64,000 nucleotides of DNA, from positions 22,530,580 to 22,594,579 of the forward strand of contig NC_089589.1 in assembly GCF_019320115.1 (NCBI RefSeq). The letters are read 5' to 3'. Positions 1 to 11,676 of the stretch are shown piece by piece. The notes beneath the pieces are model-generated. The model saw nothing but the letters and a program-made list of their open reading frames with translations. It made no database searches and was not told where the DNA came from. Position 1 is the stretch's first letter, and each line of letters starts with the position of its first letter. The DNA comes from Miscanthus floridulus (lineage: Eukaryota > Streptophyta > Magnoliopsida > Poales > Poaceae). The position numbers and the translations under genes were made by a program.

Positions 1-1160
1 GCTAGAGACCAGGGCCTCCATTGCTACCGCTGGCCCGAGCCTCTGTGCACTTGCCCTGAGTCCCTACCCCGCTGCCCTCCTTGAGAAAGGGGAAGGATCC
101 TGGTTCCTCGAGCTGCTGGGGGCTTTCTGTTTTGTCAATGGACAAGTTAGCGGCCTAGGGGCTCGGTGATTCATTGCACTGACAAGCTTCACTGAGCGCC
201 ACCAGTCCCGAGCAAGGATCGGCTCCCGAACTCTGGCAAGGCGGGGTTAGCCCCGCGTTCACTGTGCATGTCTGTGTGCCATGGAAGCTCGACCGAGGGG
301 CCTTGACCGGGCGACCATGGCCTTTACTACCGTGGTGGTGGGTCGGTAGCGGTTTTTGCCGCCATATATTGTAATCGGGTCGTTCCCAATTGAAGCCCAG
401 TGGCTCACCTCCCGAATGTCCCTCACACTTTTAGTTGCTTCGAGCGACCTTGAAGCCCAGTGGGCCAGCCTTGAACCCTTGGCGATGCCTCTTCTGGGCC
501 CCCGGACTGGCATGCGGTTGGGTGAAACGATCCGATGAAGGGTCGGGAGATAGGCAAAAATCTGCAAAGAAAATAGAATGGACACAAGAGAGGGGAAAGA
601 GGACATAGCTGGTAACACGATGGTTGGGGCTACTCCATTAGTGCCTTGCCGATCTCTCACCTGCTCCTCCTGCTCCATCCGCCTATCCTTGCCTCGCTCG
701 AGGGCCTTCTGCAGCGGTCCTCCTTCTAAGAAGGTCAGCAAGTGGTTAGCTCGGTTGATCCTCTAGTGCGGCCAACCCATCGTTGGGATGGCTCGGGTAG
801 GAAGACAGTGAATAGAATAGATAGAGGTAAGCGAAGCAAGAGGGTTAGGGGACCAGGACTTGTCTTGGTTTTTGTTGTTGGAGAGATAGGCCGGCGAAGG
901 AGGTCGGTAGGTGGGCCATGGCTCGGGAGGTGTCACTACTAGGTGGTTGGCTTGGTGATGGCCTTCCCTCATGGGGAAAGGTCAAAACTCACCTCGATCA
1001 GGTCAGCCCCTTTTGGGGAGCCGAGTGCCTGGATGGATGGGCTAGACGAGCCACCGCTGCCTCTAGAGGTCTTGACCGCCTTGCCAGTGCTCGGTCAGTC
1101 GAGCATCGCCATTGTCTTGGATGTTTCCTTTGCCTGCGCCCTCCCTGCATCATGGCTAGG
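1..1160. other. Unresolved interior of the Gypsy element
   Basis: GC-rich sequence beyond the protease remnant. Open frames on both strands (for example 259-741 minus) have low-complexity composition and no recognisable domain. I see no reverse transcriptase or integrase motif. It is probably the spacer of a non-autonomous or internally deleted element. Confidence 0.4.
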
Positions 1161-1164
1161 GCCG

Positions 1165-1700
1165 TCGGGAGCACAGGGGCAATGAGTGTGGCTGCTTGGG
1201 TGACACAGTCTTGATCGTAGTAGTAGGCTTGCTCGAAGCTGCCCTCGATTATGATGAACCCCTTCGGGCTAGGCATCTTGAGCTTGAGGTAGGTGTAGTT
1301 GGGGACGGCCATGAACTTGGCGAAGTACGATCAACGGAGGAGGGCGTGGTAGATACCGTGGAATTTTTTGACCTCAAAGGTGAGCGGCTCCTTGTGGAAG
1401 TTGTCTGGCTGGCCGGAGGTGATGTTGAGCCGGATGCGCCCGAGGGGCATGTCTTCCTTCCCTGGCACAATCCCATAGAATGGCACCTTGCTGGGGCACA
1501 TGCTGCTCTAAGGGATGCCCATCTTGTCGAGGGTGTTGGCGTAGAGTATGTAGAGGCCGCTGCCCCTGTCCATCAGGACCTTGGTGAGGCACGTGGTGCC
1601 CACGATTGGGCCGACCATGAGCGAGTAGCGCCCCAGACAGGGACGCGATAGGGATGGTCTTCTTGGTCGAAGGTGATGGCCATTTGGGACCACCAGAGCC
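1165..1700 (-). pseudogene. Gypsy aspartic protease / pol start remnant
   Basis: On the minus strand the segment carries the retroviral-type protease signature as LMDRGSGLYILYANTLD near 1570 (families usually have a D-x-G-S core), followed downstream by AVPNYTYLKLKMPSPKG at about 1310-1260, a stretch typical of the protease/RT linker in grass Gypsy polyproteins. The pieces lie in different frames, so indels have accumulated. The protease would process the element's Gag-Pol; this copy is dead. The boundary with gag is approximate. Confidence 0.65.
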
Positions 1701-1899
1701 GCGTCGGGGCTACAAGGGTGTGGATGGCATTCACCTCCTGCTTGGTGAAGCGGCGTGGCTAGCGGGATTAATACGCTAAGGAGCCCCTGAAGATCATGAG
1801 GCAGCGCTCGGCCTCAGGAAACTCGTTGTCTTCCTCCTGGGCGCCGTCCGCCAGGTCGCTAGCCTTCAGGTTAGGCTTCTAGGCCTTGCCTTGTTGATC

Positions 1900-4035
1900 G
1901 AGGGTGCTATGGATATACCCCTTCATGGTAGCACAGTCCTTGAGAAGATGGTTCGCTTGCCCCTCATGGAACGGGCAGGGGGACTCGAGCACCTTCTCGA
2001 AGTGCTCTAGTCATGCAGCGCGCCCACGGGGCTGAGGTCTGGCGGCGCGGTTGGTCGCGGTGACCATCTCCTCCCCGTGGCACTTTCAGTCCATGTGCCG
2101 CCTGTTGCAGCGTCGCTGGGACGAGGCGGGACTGTCGACGCCATCACCACCACTGAGGTGGCCGGTGGCCTTGGCTTTCCCACTGAAGTTCACTTGGATG
2201 GCCTCCTCGCCGATGGCATACTGGGTGCTGATGTCCAGGAGCTCCGACATTGTGCACGTTGTCTCGCGGCCGAGTGTGTGGACGAGCGCCTCGCAGGTCG
2301 CGCCGTAGCTGAAGGCATTGATCACATCGGCCCTCTGCTTGTTTAGGAGCTCATTGCGCTTCTTGGAGAAGCGATGAATGTACTCCTGGAGGGTCTTGTC
2401 AGCCCTCTGCTTGTAGCTATGGAGATCCCAAGAGTTCCCCCGGTGGGTGTAGGTACCCTTGAAGTGGTCGATGAAGACCGCACGAAGATTGCCCCAGCAG
2501 CAGATGCTGCTAGGCTCAAGTTGCTCAAGCCAAGCTCTGGTCGAGCTTGATAGAAGTAGAGGAATATACTAAACAACGAAGTCATTGTCCGACCCCTCAG
2601 CCTTCATGGCGAGGCGGTAGTCCCCGAGCCAATGGTCCGGGTTGGTCTCGCCGTTATACTTGGAGATGTGCGTTGGTGGTCGGAAGCGTCTGGGGTAGGG
2701 AGTCGCCCCGTCGCTCAGGGGTACGGGACTACGCCTGAGCGTGGCACCTGGCCTCGATGGTGTTGCGGACGTTGCGGTCATCACCGATCTGGTGCCGCAT
2801 GGGGGGACGCCAAGGAGAAAGGTCGCGCCTTCGCTCCTACCGAGGCTTGGCGCCCCAGATCCACGGCTTGTTGGAGCTTTTGTCGAAGGTGTCGCTGCTG
2901 CTCCCCACCACCTGTGGGGTGTGAGACTCGAAGCGCCCCCCATTGTCGATAGCCATCGTCTAGGACGGCCGGGAGAGCGAGGTGTGGCGCCAAGAGGCTA
3001 AACTCTCAGCCTGCTGCTCGAGGGCGACGCGGGAGGAGCCGCTTCGCCTTGTTCCGCCACTCCTTGGTCTTTGGGTCCGACGTGTCGAAGATGTCTTCCA
3101 GGCAGCAAGCGGCGGCCGCCATGTTGTACGCCATGCAGGGGAAGCAGAGGCCACTGGGAGCCCCCGTGCGGGGGTCGTGGTCGTCGCCGAGAGGGTGCAC
3201 GGTTTGCTGCCACGCAAATTCCTATCTTTGGCACTTGAGCTCTGCCTCGGTGGCCTCCAAGTCCACCTGCTGAGCACGCAAGCGGTCTGCCTTCTCCTAA
3301 AGGTAGGTTGTGTGGCTACGAGGACTCTAGTCCAGCGGCGTGAGCCTGGGAGCCTCCTCAGCAAGATCATCGCCGTCGACGTGGTAGCACATGCATGGTA
3401 GGGCGTCATAGTCGATGTCGTCGAAGTCGTATTCCGGTCTATTCCCTGAGATGATCTTGAGGAAGGTGCGGAGTGAGGGGACGTCAGTCCCTACTACGCC
3501 AGAGAGGATGACGCTTTCGCGGAGCCTCATGACTGATGAGGTGCTCCAGCTCCAGCTGGAAGGACGCCCCCACATTCTGTATCTCGAAAGGCAGGTCCGA
3601 GAGGTAGTACCAGAAGGGATCAGGAGGCAGGGGCACCTCACCAGTGGCGATCTAGTGGTGGACGTTAGCCAGCATGTAGAACATCTTGAGGCGGTCCGAC
3701 ACAGTGGGGTTTGGGCCTAGACCGTGCCAGATCTAATGGGCCAGGACCTCGAGATCTGTTCCCAAGAGCCCTGGTGGGGCGGGGGGGGGGGGGCAACACC
3801 GGGGGCTCGTTGCCCGCCGACGCAACCCCATGGAGTGGATGAAGCTCGCCATAGCAGTTGGTGATGTAGGCCAGGGTCCCAAAGTTGAGGACCCTGCCCA
3901 GAGCGAAGGCGCCGGCCGTGACGGAGAACTCGCCGGGGAAGCGGACACCACCATCTAGGGCGGCGCCGCTTGTTCCGGCAATGAGGCGGGTGGCTCCAGC
4001 CACCGTAGAGCTAGAATCGCACTCGACGCTACCCC
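1900..4035 (-). pseudogene. Gypsy gag remnant
   Basis: The minus strand encodes the typical grass Gypsy gag core: FRPPTHISKYNGETNPDHW and the following DYRLAMKAEG (about 2690-2590), then a region with RAWLEQL-like and FKGTYTHRG-like segments in another frame, then INAFSYGATCEALVHTLGRE (about 2325-2265). A Cys/His segment ending in HLLKDC (about 1990-1930) resembles the family's zinc-binding region. At least two frame changes and internal stops separate these pieces. Gag forms the particle that packages element RNA. The N-terminal leader (4035-3330) is poorly conserved and includes a G/C homopolymer at 3780-3793. Confidence 0.75.
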
Positions 4036-4040
4036 CTACT

Positions 4041-4050
4041 TGGCGCGCCA
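4041..4050 (-). promoter_or_regulatory. Primer-binding-site-like palindrome
   Basis: The palindrome TGGCGCGCCA lies directly inside the inferred end of the 5' LTR, two bases after the terminal CA (minus-strand reading). Grass Gypsy elements commonly have TGGCGCGCCAGGTAGGGG at this place, and here it is followed by AGTAGGGGG. It fixes the LTR boundary and orientation. Confidence 0.6.
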
Positions 4051-4052
4051 GT

Positions 4053-5191
4053 TGTCGCGGGGTCAAAACCGCGGCAAGCATGTTGTTCAAGTCGGTATCA
4101 GAGTACGGGGTCTCCGGTGGCTCGGGTGGACTCAAGAACACAAGAACCACACAGAGAAGACACAACGGTTTATCCTGGATCGGGCCAATTCGGTCCCTAT
4201 GTCCAGCAGCTAATGATCCTCATACACAAGAGCACCAAAAATCTGGGGGTTACAATTGTGTAAAGGAAGAAGATTTGGTAGGGGGTTAGCTCGGTGCTAG
4301 TCCTAAGGTTGCCTCACCGCCGGTGGAGTATCCCCCTCGTCGCAGAGGAAGGAGACGGTCGGATGCAGTGGAGAGGGGCTCTCGGTGCCCTTCTCTAGGT
4401 TGCCTTGCTCTCGGTGCAGAGCGGAGGCAGATGGAATGGAATGGAGAGTCTGGTGATCGAATTGGGATCCTCCCACTTCTAGGTCCGACTTTATCCCGTA
4501 TATAATGAGATACGTCGGGTACAAGGCGGTTTGAGGGTTCAAATCTATAGTCTACGTGCGCTGGAGTCCAGGAGAGGCTTGTAGTGGTGCGCCGTGGATC
4601 GTCGAGGTGCCTTGGAGCCGAAGAACCTGGGCATCGTCTGGCTGCTCTGTTCTGACACTCTGTGTGTCAAAGGGTGTCGACTTGGACCGGCCTCCCCTGG
4701 GTGAGACCTTCTGGAGTCTTCTTGGGGGCGAAAGAGGTCGGCCCCGGGGGCTGACGCGCGGGCCTGGAAGCCCCTGAGCTACCGAAGGCCGCAGGAAGCT
4801 TTGTATTCTTGTGTCACGCCCCAGACATGACCCTATCGGAGGAGCAGTTAGTAGGGGCATGCCTAGGGAGCGGCGCCAGGGAGCCCCCGGGCATAGGTAG
4901 CCTGGGGCTTGTTTTCTTGTGCCTGGGCCTTGGCTGGCATCGTTAGCCGGGCAGGAGCCAAGGACCGGGCTTGGTCGTGCCGTAGATCGGGAGCACAAGG
5001 CTTGGGGAAGCCCCCGAGCCCTAGGCGTCAGGCTTGGCCGGGTCTCTTTGGCAGAGGGTGCGCGCGAGCGTGCCCGATGGGCATAGCCTCCGAGCCCCTG
5101 GGCGATCCTGAAGGGGTCGGTCGGGGGGTCTTATTCGTTCGGGAACCATTGAACCCGAGGCTTAACATACCTGTACGTTAGGATCTCATCA
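4053..5191 (-). repeat. 5' LTR of the Gypsy element
   Basis: On the minus strand it starts TGATGAGATCC at 5191 and ends ACA at 4053, just before the primer-binding palindrome. The outer edge coincides with the break in homology between the two NLR introns. No second LTR of this element is in the window. Inferred length is about 1.14 kb. Confidence 0.6.
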
Positions 5192-7518
5192 GTATGTATG
5201 TTTGATTGGTCGATATATTAATCTAACTTTATTTTAATAACCGAAATGTATAGAATGGATCATGGAGGATTCAAACTATACAGCCACGATGTTGTCAGAA
5301 ATTGGTCCTGCTATCGGCCAGGTTGAAGGTGAAAGAAGGAACCAGAGAAACCAGATGATTTATTTTAAGGAACATCCGTCTCTGCTGATGGTTCGGTAAT
5401 TAACTAATTGGTCCCAATACAAGTCTACACCAAGCTAGTCCTGGTTTGAAACCCAAAGTTTGGTTCCTTATATGATCCTACTAGAAAATAAATTCGTCCC
5501 TTTGTGACAGTTGACACTATATGTTCAATTTCGTTGCAACATACCATGAGATTATTCATAAAAGGACCAAACACCCCTGGTAGAAAAACGAACAGATGGA
5601 AGTCAATTATTAGGATCCAACTCGAATGGTTATTAAAGTGTGCACATCTTGACCTGAAGAAGCTACGTTTTTCTCCCTTATTCATTCTCTCTTGGATGCA
5701 GGTAAACCTAATGTGATATCCCTTGTATCCTTAGCTTTTTAACCATTCAAGAGATGAGACAAGTGAGGCAAGTTACATGGACAATTACTCAAGTGTCTAT
5801 GGTAAAACCTGTCTATCAGGATATATGCCAAAGGCCCCATGAGTACTTTTCTTAACTTTTTATGCCATGTTCAGAACAGAACTTTAAATCATATTTTATT
5901 TTAACATGTTTACAGGATCTTGTAAAATTGTAATAGTTTGAAAAGGTTGTTAGAGAAAAGGATAAAAATTACATATGCTATATGTTAATATCTAACTCGA
6001 TTATATATTTAAAAGTTACAACCCTGTCACCGAATATTAGGACTTCTGAAAATTAGGACAAAATAAATTAGGCAACAAGAGAAAGCCTAACATTCCCATC
6101 ATTAAACAGTAGTGCCCAGTCCTGATTGTCTTTAATAGTACAGGCTATAAATTGCTGATTCTTGTCAGACCGTGGAGGATGGGACTCGGTGTTGGAGATA
6201 TTAAACCTTAAGCACTAGAAGCCCTTTGCAACGAAACGATACAATATAGTAAAAGTTTAGAAATATTAATCTCATGACCATTGAAAGGGTTGCGGCTCTC
6301 AAAAAAATCTAGAGTTGTGACCACAAGTATCAGTAACATTGTAATTATGCTTGTACATGATCTCTTATGAAACTGCAAAAGCACCTACAGTAATTTGTGT
6401 AATGTAAGAAAATTTTTAAAAAATATTACTACATGTTACTAACTTTATTATTGTTTGTAGTTTACACTTATTCCTTTTTAGGCTTTTATTTCGCATGTTC
6501 TTTATCATGCTCTGTGTTCGTGATTCTTTACCGACATTTCACTACTATAGAAATGGATTCCGCCAACACTATTTCACCATTGTTCTATTAAAACCATCGG
6601 TAAAAATATATCACCGCCGGTAGTCGAACCGTTGATAAAATGGCTTTGACCACCGTTTGTGTCATGGCCTGGTTTTCCCATTGGTTCAAGATACAAGTTG
6701 GATTTGAAAACCGGTCTTGATTATATAGCCGGCCTGAAACCCTAGCCCATTCTTTCTCCCTCACCGACACCACCTCCCAACCACCTCTCTCTTCCTTACC
6801 CGAGCACTTCCTTCCGCCCCATCTCTCCCTCACCCGCACTCCCTCCTGGCCCTCTCTCTATTCCACGGTACCACCGCGGCCCTAAGACTGGATCTACCAT
6901 CGGCGTGGGCGGCAGACACCACCCATGGTCCTCGGCAGCATGGCGGACGCCACCCAACATAGAGATGGACCTCGATGTCACAATCCTCACCACTTGGAGC
7001 AGCTGGCGCAGACCAGCATAGACGACTGCATGCACACATGACATGTGTACCTTTTAATTATTTTTATTCAATTTTCAATATCGGTTTCAATGTGGCGGTG
7101 ATGAAGGTGAGCATCACTGCCGAACCGCAAAACCAGTGGTGGCGTTGGTTTTCAAGGCGGCGGAGATAATGTTTGTGTAGTAGTGTTTTGAAAGTGGTTT
7201 ACAAACCCTAGATTTCTAATATTAATGCTAAGACAAATAAATGTCTAGGTTAATTTATAGCCCTTAACAATTTTGTACAACCAAGTGCATAAGGGCATTC
7301 TTCGTATAGAGTTTCGTTATGTGGATTGTAAGAGTGCCACATCATTTTGATGAGTGAAATGATCCCGCTTAGGACACAATTTTATAAATAGATAGTGAAG
7401 CATGGTGAAGCAAATGTGAATCACATGCGCAAGATTACCAACATCTAAATAGGTAGTGAAGCAAATGTGCAGGCATGAATCTGTAACAAAATAAATCTAT
7501 AAATTAACTTATACGAAC
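5192..7518 (-). other. First-intron sequence of NLR copy A
   Basis: AT-rich sequence downstream of the exon 1 splice donor (GTTCGT reading down from 7518). It matches the intron of NLR copy B (30469-32756) along its length and contains a CACTA-type element. No coding exon is visible. The intron is interrupted at 5191 by the Gypsy LTR; any exon 2 of this copy would lie left of the window. Confidence 0.7.
6540..7185. mobile_element. Non-autonomous CACTA element, copy A
   Basis: It begins CACTACTATAG (6540-6550) and ends GTGTAGTAGTG (7175-7185), with a 3-bp target duplication TTT on each side, as CACTA elements make. Subterminal sequence has repeated ACCG/CGGT motifs. It carries no transposase. 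The orthologous insertion is at 31844-32447, so it predates the duplication. Confidence 0.8.
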
Positions 7519-8559
7519 CTGCTTCTTGAGCAAAGACTTGGCATCTTCTTGCTCTAATTTGTCGACATGGTGGTAGGGCACCTCCGACATCATGCCTTTA
7601 GCGACCATGTCATGTCTAGTGGTAATGAGGACACAACTACCTTGAGCTAGGATGCTTAATAATGGAGTTTTGAGGACACCCTCCCATGCATGGTGGTCCC
7701 AGATATCATCCATCACCAATAGTGTCTTGCACCCCTGCAAGGCTTCCTTCAGGGTTCGCATTAGTGCAGCCTTTGTGTTTCTAGCTGCTTGATGGTCTCC
7801 TTGCGCTTCATTTATAGCTCGCTCCAATAGATCAATGTCGCTAAATTCTTGATTGACACTCAACCATATTCTCTTTTCAAATTCTAGTTTGATGATGTCA
7901 TTGTTGAAGATCTTCTTGGCAATGGTGGTTTTGCCAATCCCTCCTACTCCCACTATAGCATAGACCATAATTTTTTTGTGTTCATGTATATTTTTCTCCT
8001 TCTTTGTGAGCAAATCCACAAGATTTCTTGTGTCCTCCTTAATCTTCTCACCAAAAACACCTAACTCATCCTCCCCCATTGTCTCACGCCTAGCACGACG
8101 AGAGGATTCTAACTTTTGCCTGCTATCCTCATAAGATGCAAGGTTAATGAAGTTAAATGTTTTGCTACGCTTCTCAATGTCATCTAGCCTCTCATTAAGA
8201 TTTTTTATGCGATTACCAATGCCATGAGCATGGAGAGGATCCCTCATACAAAATAGCAAGGGATTGAAGCAGCCCATATCCATGCTTGGACCCCTTCCCA
8301 TGGCCTTGAGCTGGCACAAATCAAGGATGTTGCCGGCATCATACATGACATTCGTAAGCTCTCTCACCCATGATTGTACACTCTCATCGATCATGTTCTT
8401 CTTGTCAGCATCGGCAAGGAACCTCTTAAGGTCCCCGAGCTTGATGTCCATCTTCTTTATCTCATCAGGGACACCCAACAGCAGATGCACCTCTTCTTTA
8501 GTCATCTCCAACAACATGTCTTGGAGGTATGATCCTAAAGCATCCAATACCGCCGCCAT
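7519..8559 (-). CDS. CC-NBS-LRR resistance-like protein copy A, exon 1
   Basis: This exon encodes 347 residues of a plant intracellular immune receptor. Residues 1 to about 130 form an Rx-type coiled-coil region with a YDAGNILDLCQLKA segment at the EDVID-like position. The NB-ARC domain follows: P-loop GVGGIGKTT (204-212), kinase-2 LLVMDDIWD (280-288) and RNBS-B GSCVLITTR (307-315). The frame is open to a consensus donor, CAG|GTTCGT at 7519/7518, phase 0, the same as copy B. Exon 2 (ARC2, MHD, LRR) is not in the window because the intron is cut by a Gypsy LTR. The ATG is the first Met of the MAAVLDAL start shared with copy B. It may be a split functional gene, or a fragment that yields only a CC-NB protein. 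Confidence 0.85.
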
Positions 8560-9140
8560 TGTTGTTTGGTATCTAGAAAATCGTGATTAGATAAAATGTC
8601 ATTTTTTGATAATGTGGTTTGTTTAGAGATGCTGAATGCATTAAGGCCCCGTAACATGGGCACTACTCAAATGGCAAAACTGTAGCACTAGATAAGTACT
8701 AGAACAGAGTTGATAGTAGGGAATGTTGCAACTAATCACAAAATGATAATTGAAGGGCCTGGCTTTGGTACCAGATCTGTTATATAGTAACAAGATAAAA
8801 GCACAGAGCTGAAAAATTAGTTAGTAGAAGATGTAAATATTTGAACGTTTGATCTATGGATGATGTTGCTATATATACTTGGCACCTAAAATCTGAAAGG
8901 AGTCACACCAATCTCAACCTGCATGTGAGTATGTTTGTGTGTGGAAGATAAGTAACATATCTAACAATAATAAGAAACAAAGAAAGAAAGAAAGAAAGTG
9001 GATGGACAGAAAAATAGAGAGGGGGAGAGAACAGGGAAGTTGTGGTAAGCCTGGTGCATATGTATTTCATTTGTTTACATTCTATCTAGTATTATGCTTG
9101 GTTTGCTTGTGTTGTCATCAATCACAAAAAATGGGGACAT
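8560..9140. other. Upstream flank of NLR copy A
   Basis: Non-coding 5' flank that aligns with 33798-34330. It includes a short GAAA microsatellite (about 8978-8998), which is longer in copy B (34212-34241). I see no confident TATA box. Confidence 0.5.
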
Positions 9141-11260
9141 TGTAAGGATAATGTGCCAATTATCGTATCTTAGAGTTTTGGTGATTTAGATGACAACGCA
9201 AGCCAAGGACTAATATATATGTTAAATATATGTTAGATAACTGAAAATAGGTCCTAGGTGTGGAAGAAAAGAAATTGGCGTGAAAACCGGCGATGAAATG
9301 GGGCAAAAAGTACTTGGTGCGCTGAAGAAGCACATGTTGGACAGCCTGGCGATGGGAGAAATATATGCACCTGACAATTGAAGATAGAAGTGCCTACGAA
9401 AAAATTCCTTGCTTGAGTATCGGACGATCCAGTAGAAAGGCAGAAGCATGGATCATTCGATGATGACCAGAGACCTAGCCACTGTGTAGCCCTGGTAGGC
9501 AGAGAGCATTGAACCACCCAGCGAAATGAACCGTGAAGTTGGCGGATCATCCGGTGTGGTCCAGTGGAGTGACTAAAGGTGTTTGCAAGCACCAGATGAC
9601 CCGGCGATATTAATTAAAAAAAATCAAACAATGTATCGTCCAACAATTGGAAAAAGTAAACGAGTAGTTCAATAGCTAGTAACACCGTCTGATCTTGTGA
9701 TGGATCTTTTGAAGACAGTAAATCATTCCAGTGTTTACAGGAAATTTGACGGACTTTTCCGGTGGTTATTGCAGATGGGCTATGTATATGAACTTGCCTT
9801 TCACTTGCTTGTGTGTGTCTTAGTACCCTTTAGTTTGAACATCTTTGAGACGGTGATCATCCATTCTTGGTGTGGAGTGGTGGCGTATTTTTGTGCAGGG
9901 GCGGATCCAAAATCAGCCCGGGGGGGGGGGGGTGGGCTAAATAACAGGAAAAGTCTTTGAGTTGGGATTTCATAGGGATTTTAGGCTGAATTGAGAGCTA
10001 GTTGGGCCGATATCATCCTTGTATTTGTGGCCCACGGGGGGGGGGGGGGGGGGGGGCTGCAGCCCACCCTGAATCCGCCCTTGTCTGTGTGCAAAGGACG
10101 AGGAGACCCCCTAGTTTGGAGAAGATCCATAGTGTATATAGGGTCAAGGCAACTAGAAGAGCCCGGTGGCGGTGGTGAAACTTCATAATTCAAGGGATAG
10201 CCTTAGGTTAGCTGGGAGCTTTCTATCACAAGTCAAACACCATGACAGGGAGAGAATTTGTGTTTGATTCGTGTTTAAGACCTGGCTCGGCTAGCCAACT
10301 AAGCCTAGGTTACATTGGTTAGCTTAGCATGCACAAGAAATGGTGTGACTGGATGTCTAGTTTGCCTTGTATATAATCACCCATCTTTATGCTAGTAAGT
10401 TGCCTCTTTGAGACATTCTATCGAACAGGTGCTCAGCCACATGCCAAACCATCTCTACTGCCAGCATGCTCCTCTATGCCCTCACACGCGGGCACCTACG
10501 CCATTCCCACACTCAGGCCAAAGTAGGAAGAAGCAGTTGAGCACGAGGACGGAGTATCACGGGTGCAATGGTGGTGATGTAATCGTAGGTAGGGGCCGAG
10601 GCACCTTGTGCAGAGCTAGCACGAGTGCCGAGCCAATGGGTGCTGTCGACCGCCTCCGACCATGTTGTCCTCAAGTTTTAAGGCCAATGCTTCTAACCAT
10701 GATGTTGAGCTCGCCCTCCTCTATGGAGGGTTCCAATGTGGTGCTCGGCCTGGGTTCTTGGCGCTCCTCTCCTCTTTGGCAGGTGCTCGGTCCTTGTCGT
10801 GCTCTCCGGCTGGTGCTCAATGGCGGGGTTCCAAGCGGGGACTAAGGGACTAGAGGTGAGGTGACAGGGACCGATGGCCTTGAGGTGAGACATGTGCTAG
10901 TCAAATCGGGCTCCATGGAAATGTCTATAGAGGTTGTTTCCAGTAAAACAGGCTTAGGGGTGTTGAGTGCGTTGTTGGACCCAATCTATATGCCCTTCCT
11001 AGGCAACCAAATAGGCCCGACCTGCATTGCTGGAGCCTAGAAGGTGGTAGGATTGGATTTAGGTTTAGACTAGTTCATAGAATTGGCTCTAGGTTGCAAA
11101 ACTATTTGTGGGAATGGTTAGTTAGAGCAAACTAGAAAAACCATAAATGCACATCATGCTAAAGTGGCTTGGTTTTTCTTGTGTTAATTGAAATTAAGCT
11201 GTAGGATTTAAGTTTAAAATTAGACACCCAATTCACCCCCTGTTAGGTGTTCTCGAGACC
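9141..11260 (+). repeat. Copia-type solo LTR (inferred)
   Basis: It starts TGTAAGGATAATG, resembling the Copia LTR start at 60140 (TGTAAGGAAAATG), with a nearby TTTGGTGATTTAGATGAC similar to that LTR's second line. It ends near CCAATTCACCCCCTGTTAGG (11229-11248), like the end of the 60140 LTR. There is no gag or primer-binding site next to it, and the stretch is absent from block B. It is interrupted by the hAT MITE at 9896-10083. The 3' edge is uncertain by tens of bases. Confidence 0.55.
9896..10083. mobile_element. hAT-type MITE with poly-G tracts
   Basis: Inverted ends CAGGGGCGGATCC and its near complement GAATCCGCCCTTG enclose 188 bp. Flanking octamers TTTTTGTG and TCTGTGTG agree at 6 of 8 positions, consistent with an 8-bp hAT duplication. 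Internal arms contain AGCCC and GGGCT next to long G runs (about 9919-9931 and 10036-10055), so the element can fold back. Confidence 0.65.
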
Positions 11261-11370
11261 TTAATGGAGGGAGTATTACCAAATCTAATTTTGACATGCA
11301 AACAAGCCTCTAGAGACCTTAATGGAGGGAGTATTACCAAATCTAATTTGGACATGCAAACAAGCATGGA
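11255..11370. repeat. 58-bp tandem duplication
   Basis: Two adjacent near-identical copies starting GAGACCTTAATGGAGGGAG at 11255 and 11313. They sit at the right edge of the solo LTR. Confidence 0.85.
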
Positions 11371-11437
11371 TATTGATGGTCGAAGCCTCCTGTGTTCAAT
11401 ATGGTGTCTTAGCTTGCCCAAAAGTATCGTATATATA

Positions 11438-11676
11438 CTCCCTCCCTCCAAAATCAGACCATTCTAAGTTTGACAAAATTTACATAAAAGAATAAAAGTA
11501 CTTACAATACCAGGTTAACAGCATTAGATAAGTTACGAAATCTAGTTTCATATGTAATTCGCCTCTTTCATATTGTACTGTTGATGTTAATACTCCTCAC
11601 TATAAACTTAGTTAAATTAGGATAGTTTGACTAATTAGGACAACCTTAGATCCATATATTTCAGGACAAAAAAAAG
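11438..11676. mobile_element. Stowaway-like MITE 1
   Basis: It starts CTCCCTCCCTCC after TA (11436-11437) and ends just before TA at 11677-11678. The body matches the second copy at 12949-13179. The 3' inverted end is degraded to an A-rich run. The TA duplication is typical of Tc1/mariner-type MITEs. Confidence 0.7.

Larger units (their letters stand above)
1..5191 (-). mobile_element. Decayed Ty3/Gypsy LTR retrotransposon, 5' part
   Basis: Read on the minus strand the order is LTR (5191 to 4053), primer-binding-like palindrome (4050-4041), gag and then a protease-like region, which is the 5' order of a Gypsy element. Frames are broken repeatedly, so it cannot encode proteins. No reverse transcriptase is recognisable before the window edge. 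The LTR end at 5191 is exactly where the sequence stops matching the second NLR intron (30469 onward), so the element appears to have inserted in the intron of NLR copy A. A second gag fragment of the same family lies at 24192-25745. Confidence 0.8.

Noticed and set aside
259..741. 160-codon minus-strand open frame
   Set aside because: No domain, unusual composition and position within a decayed Gypsy element.
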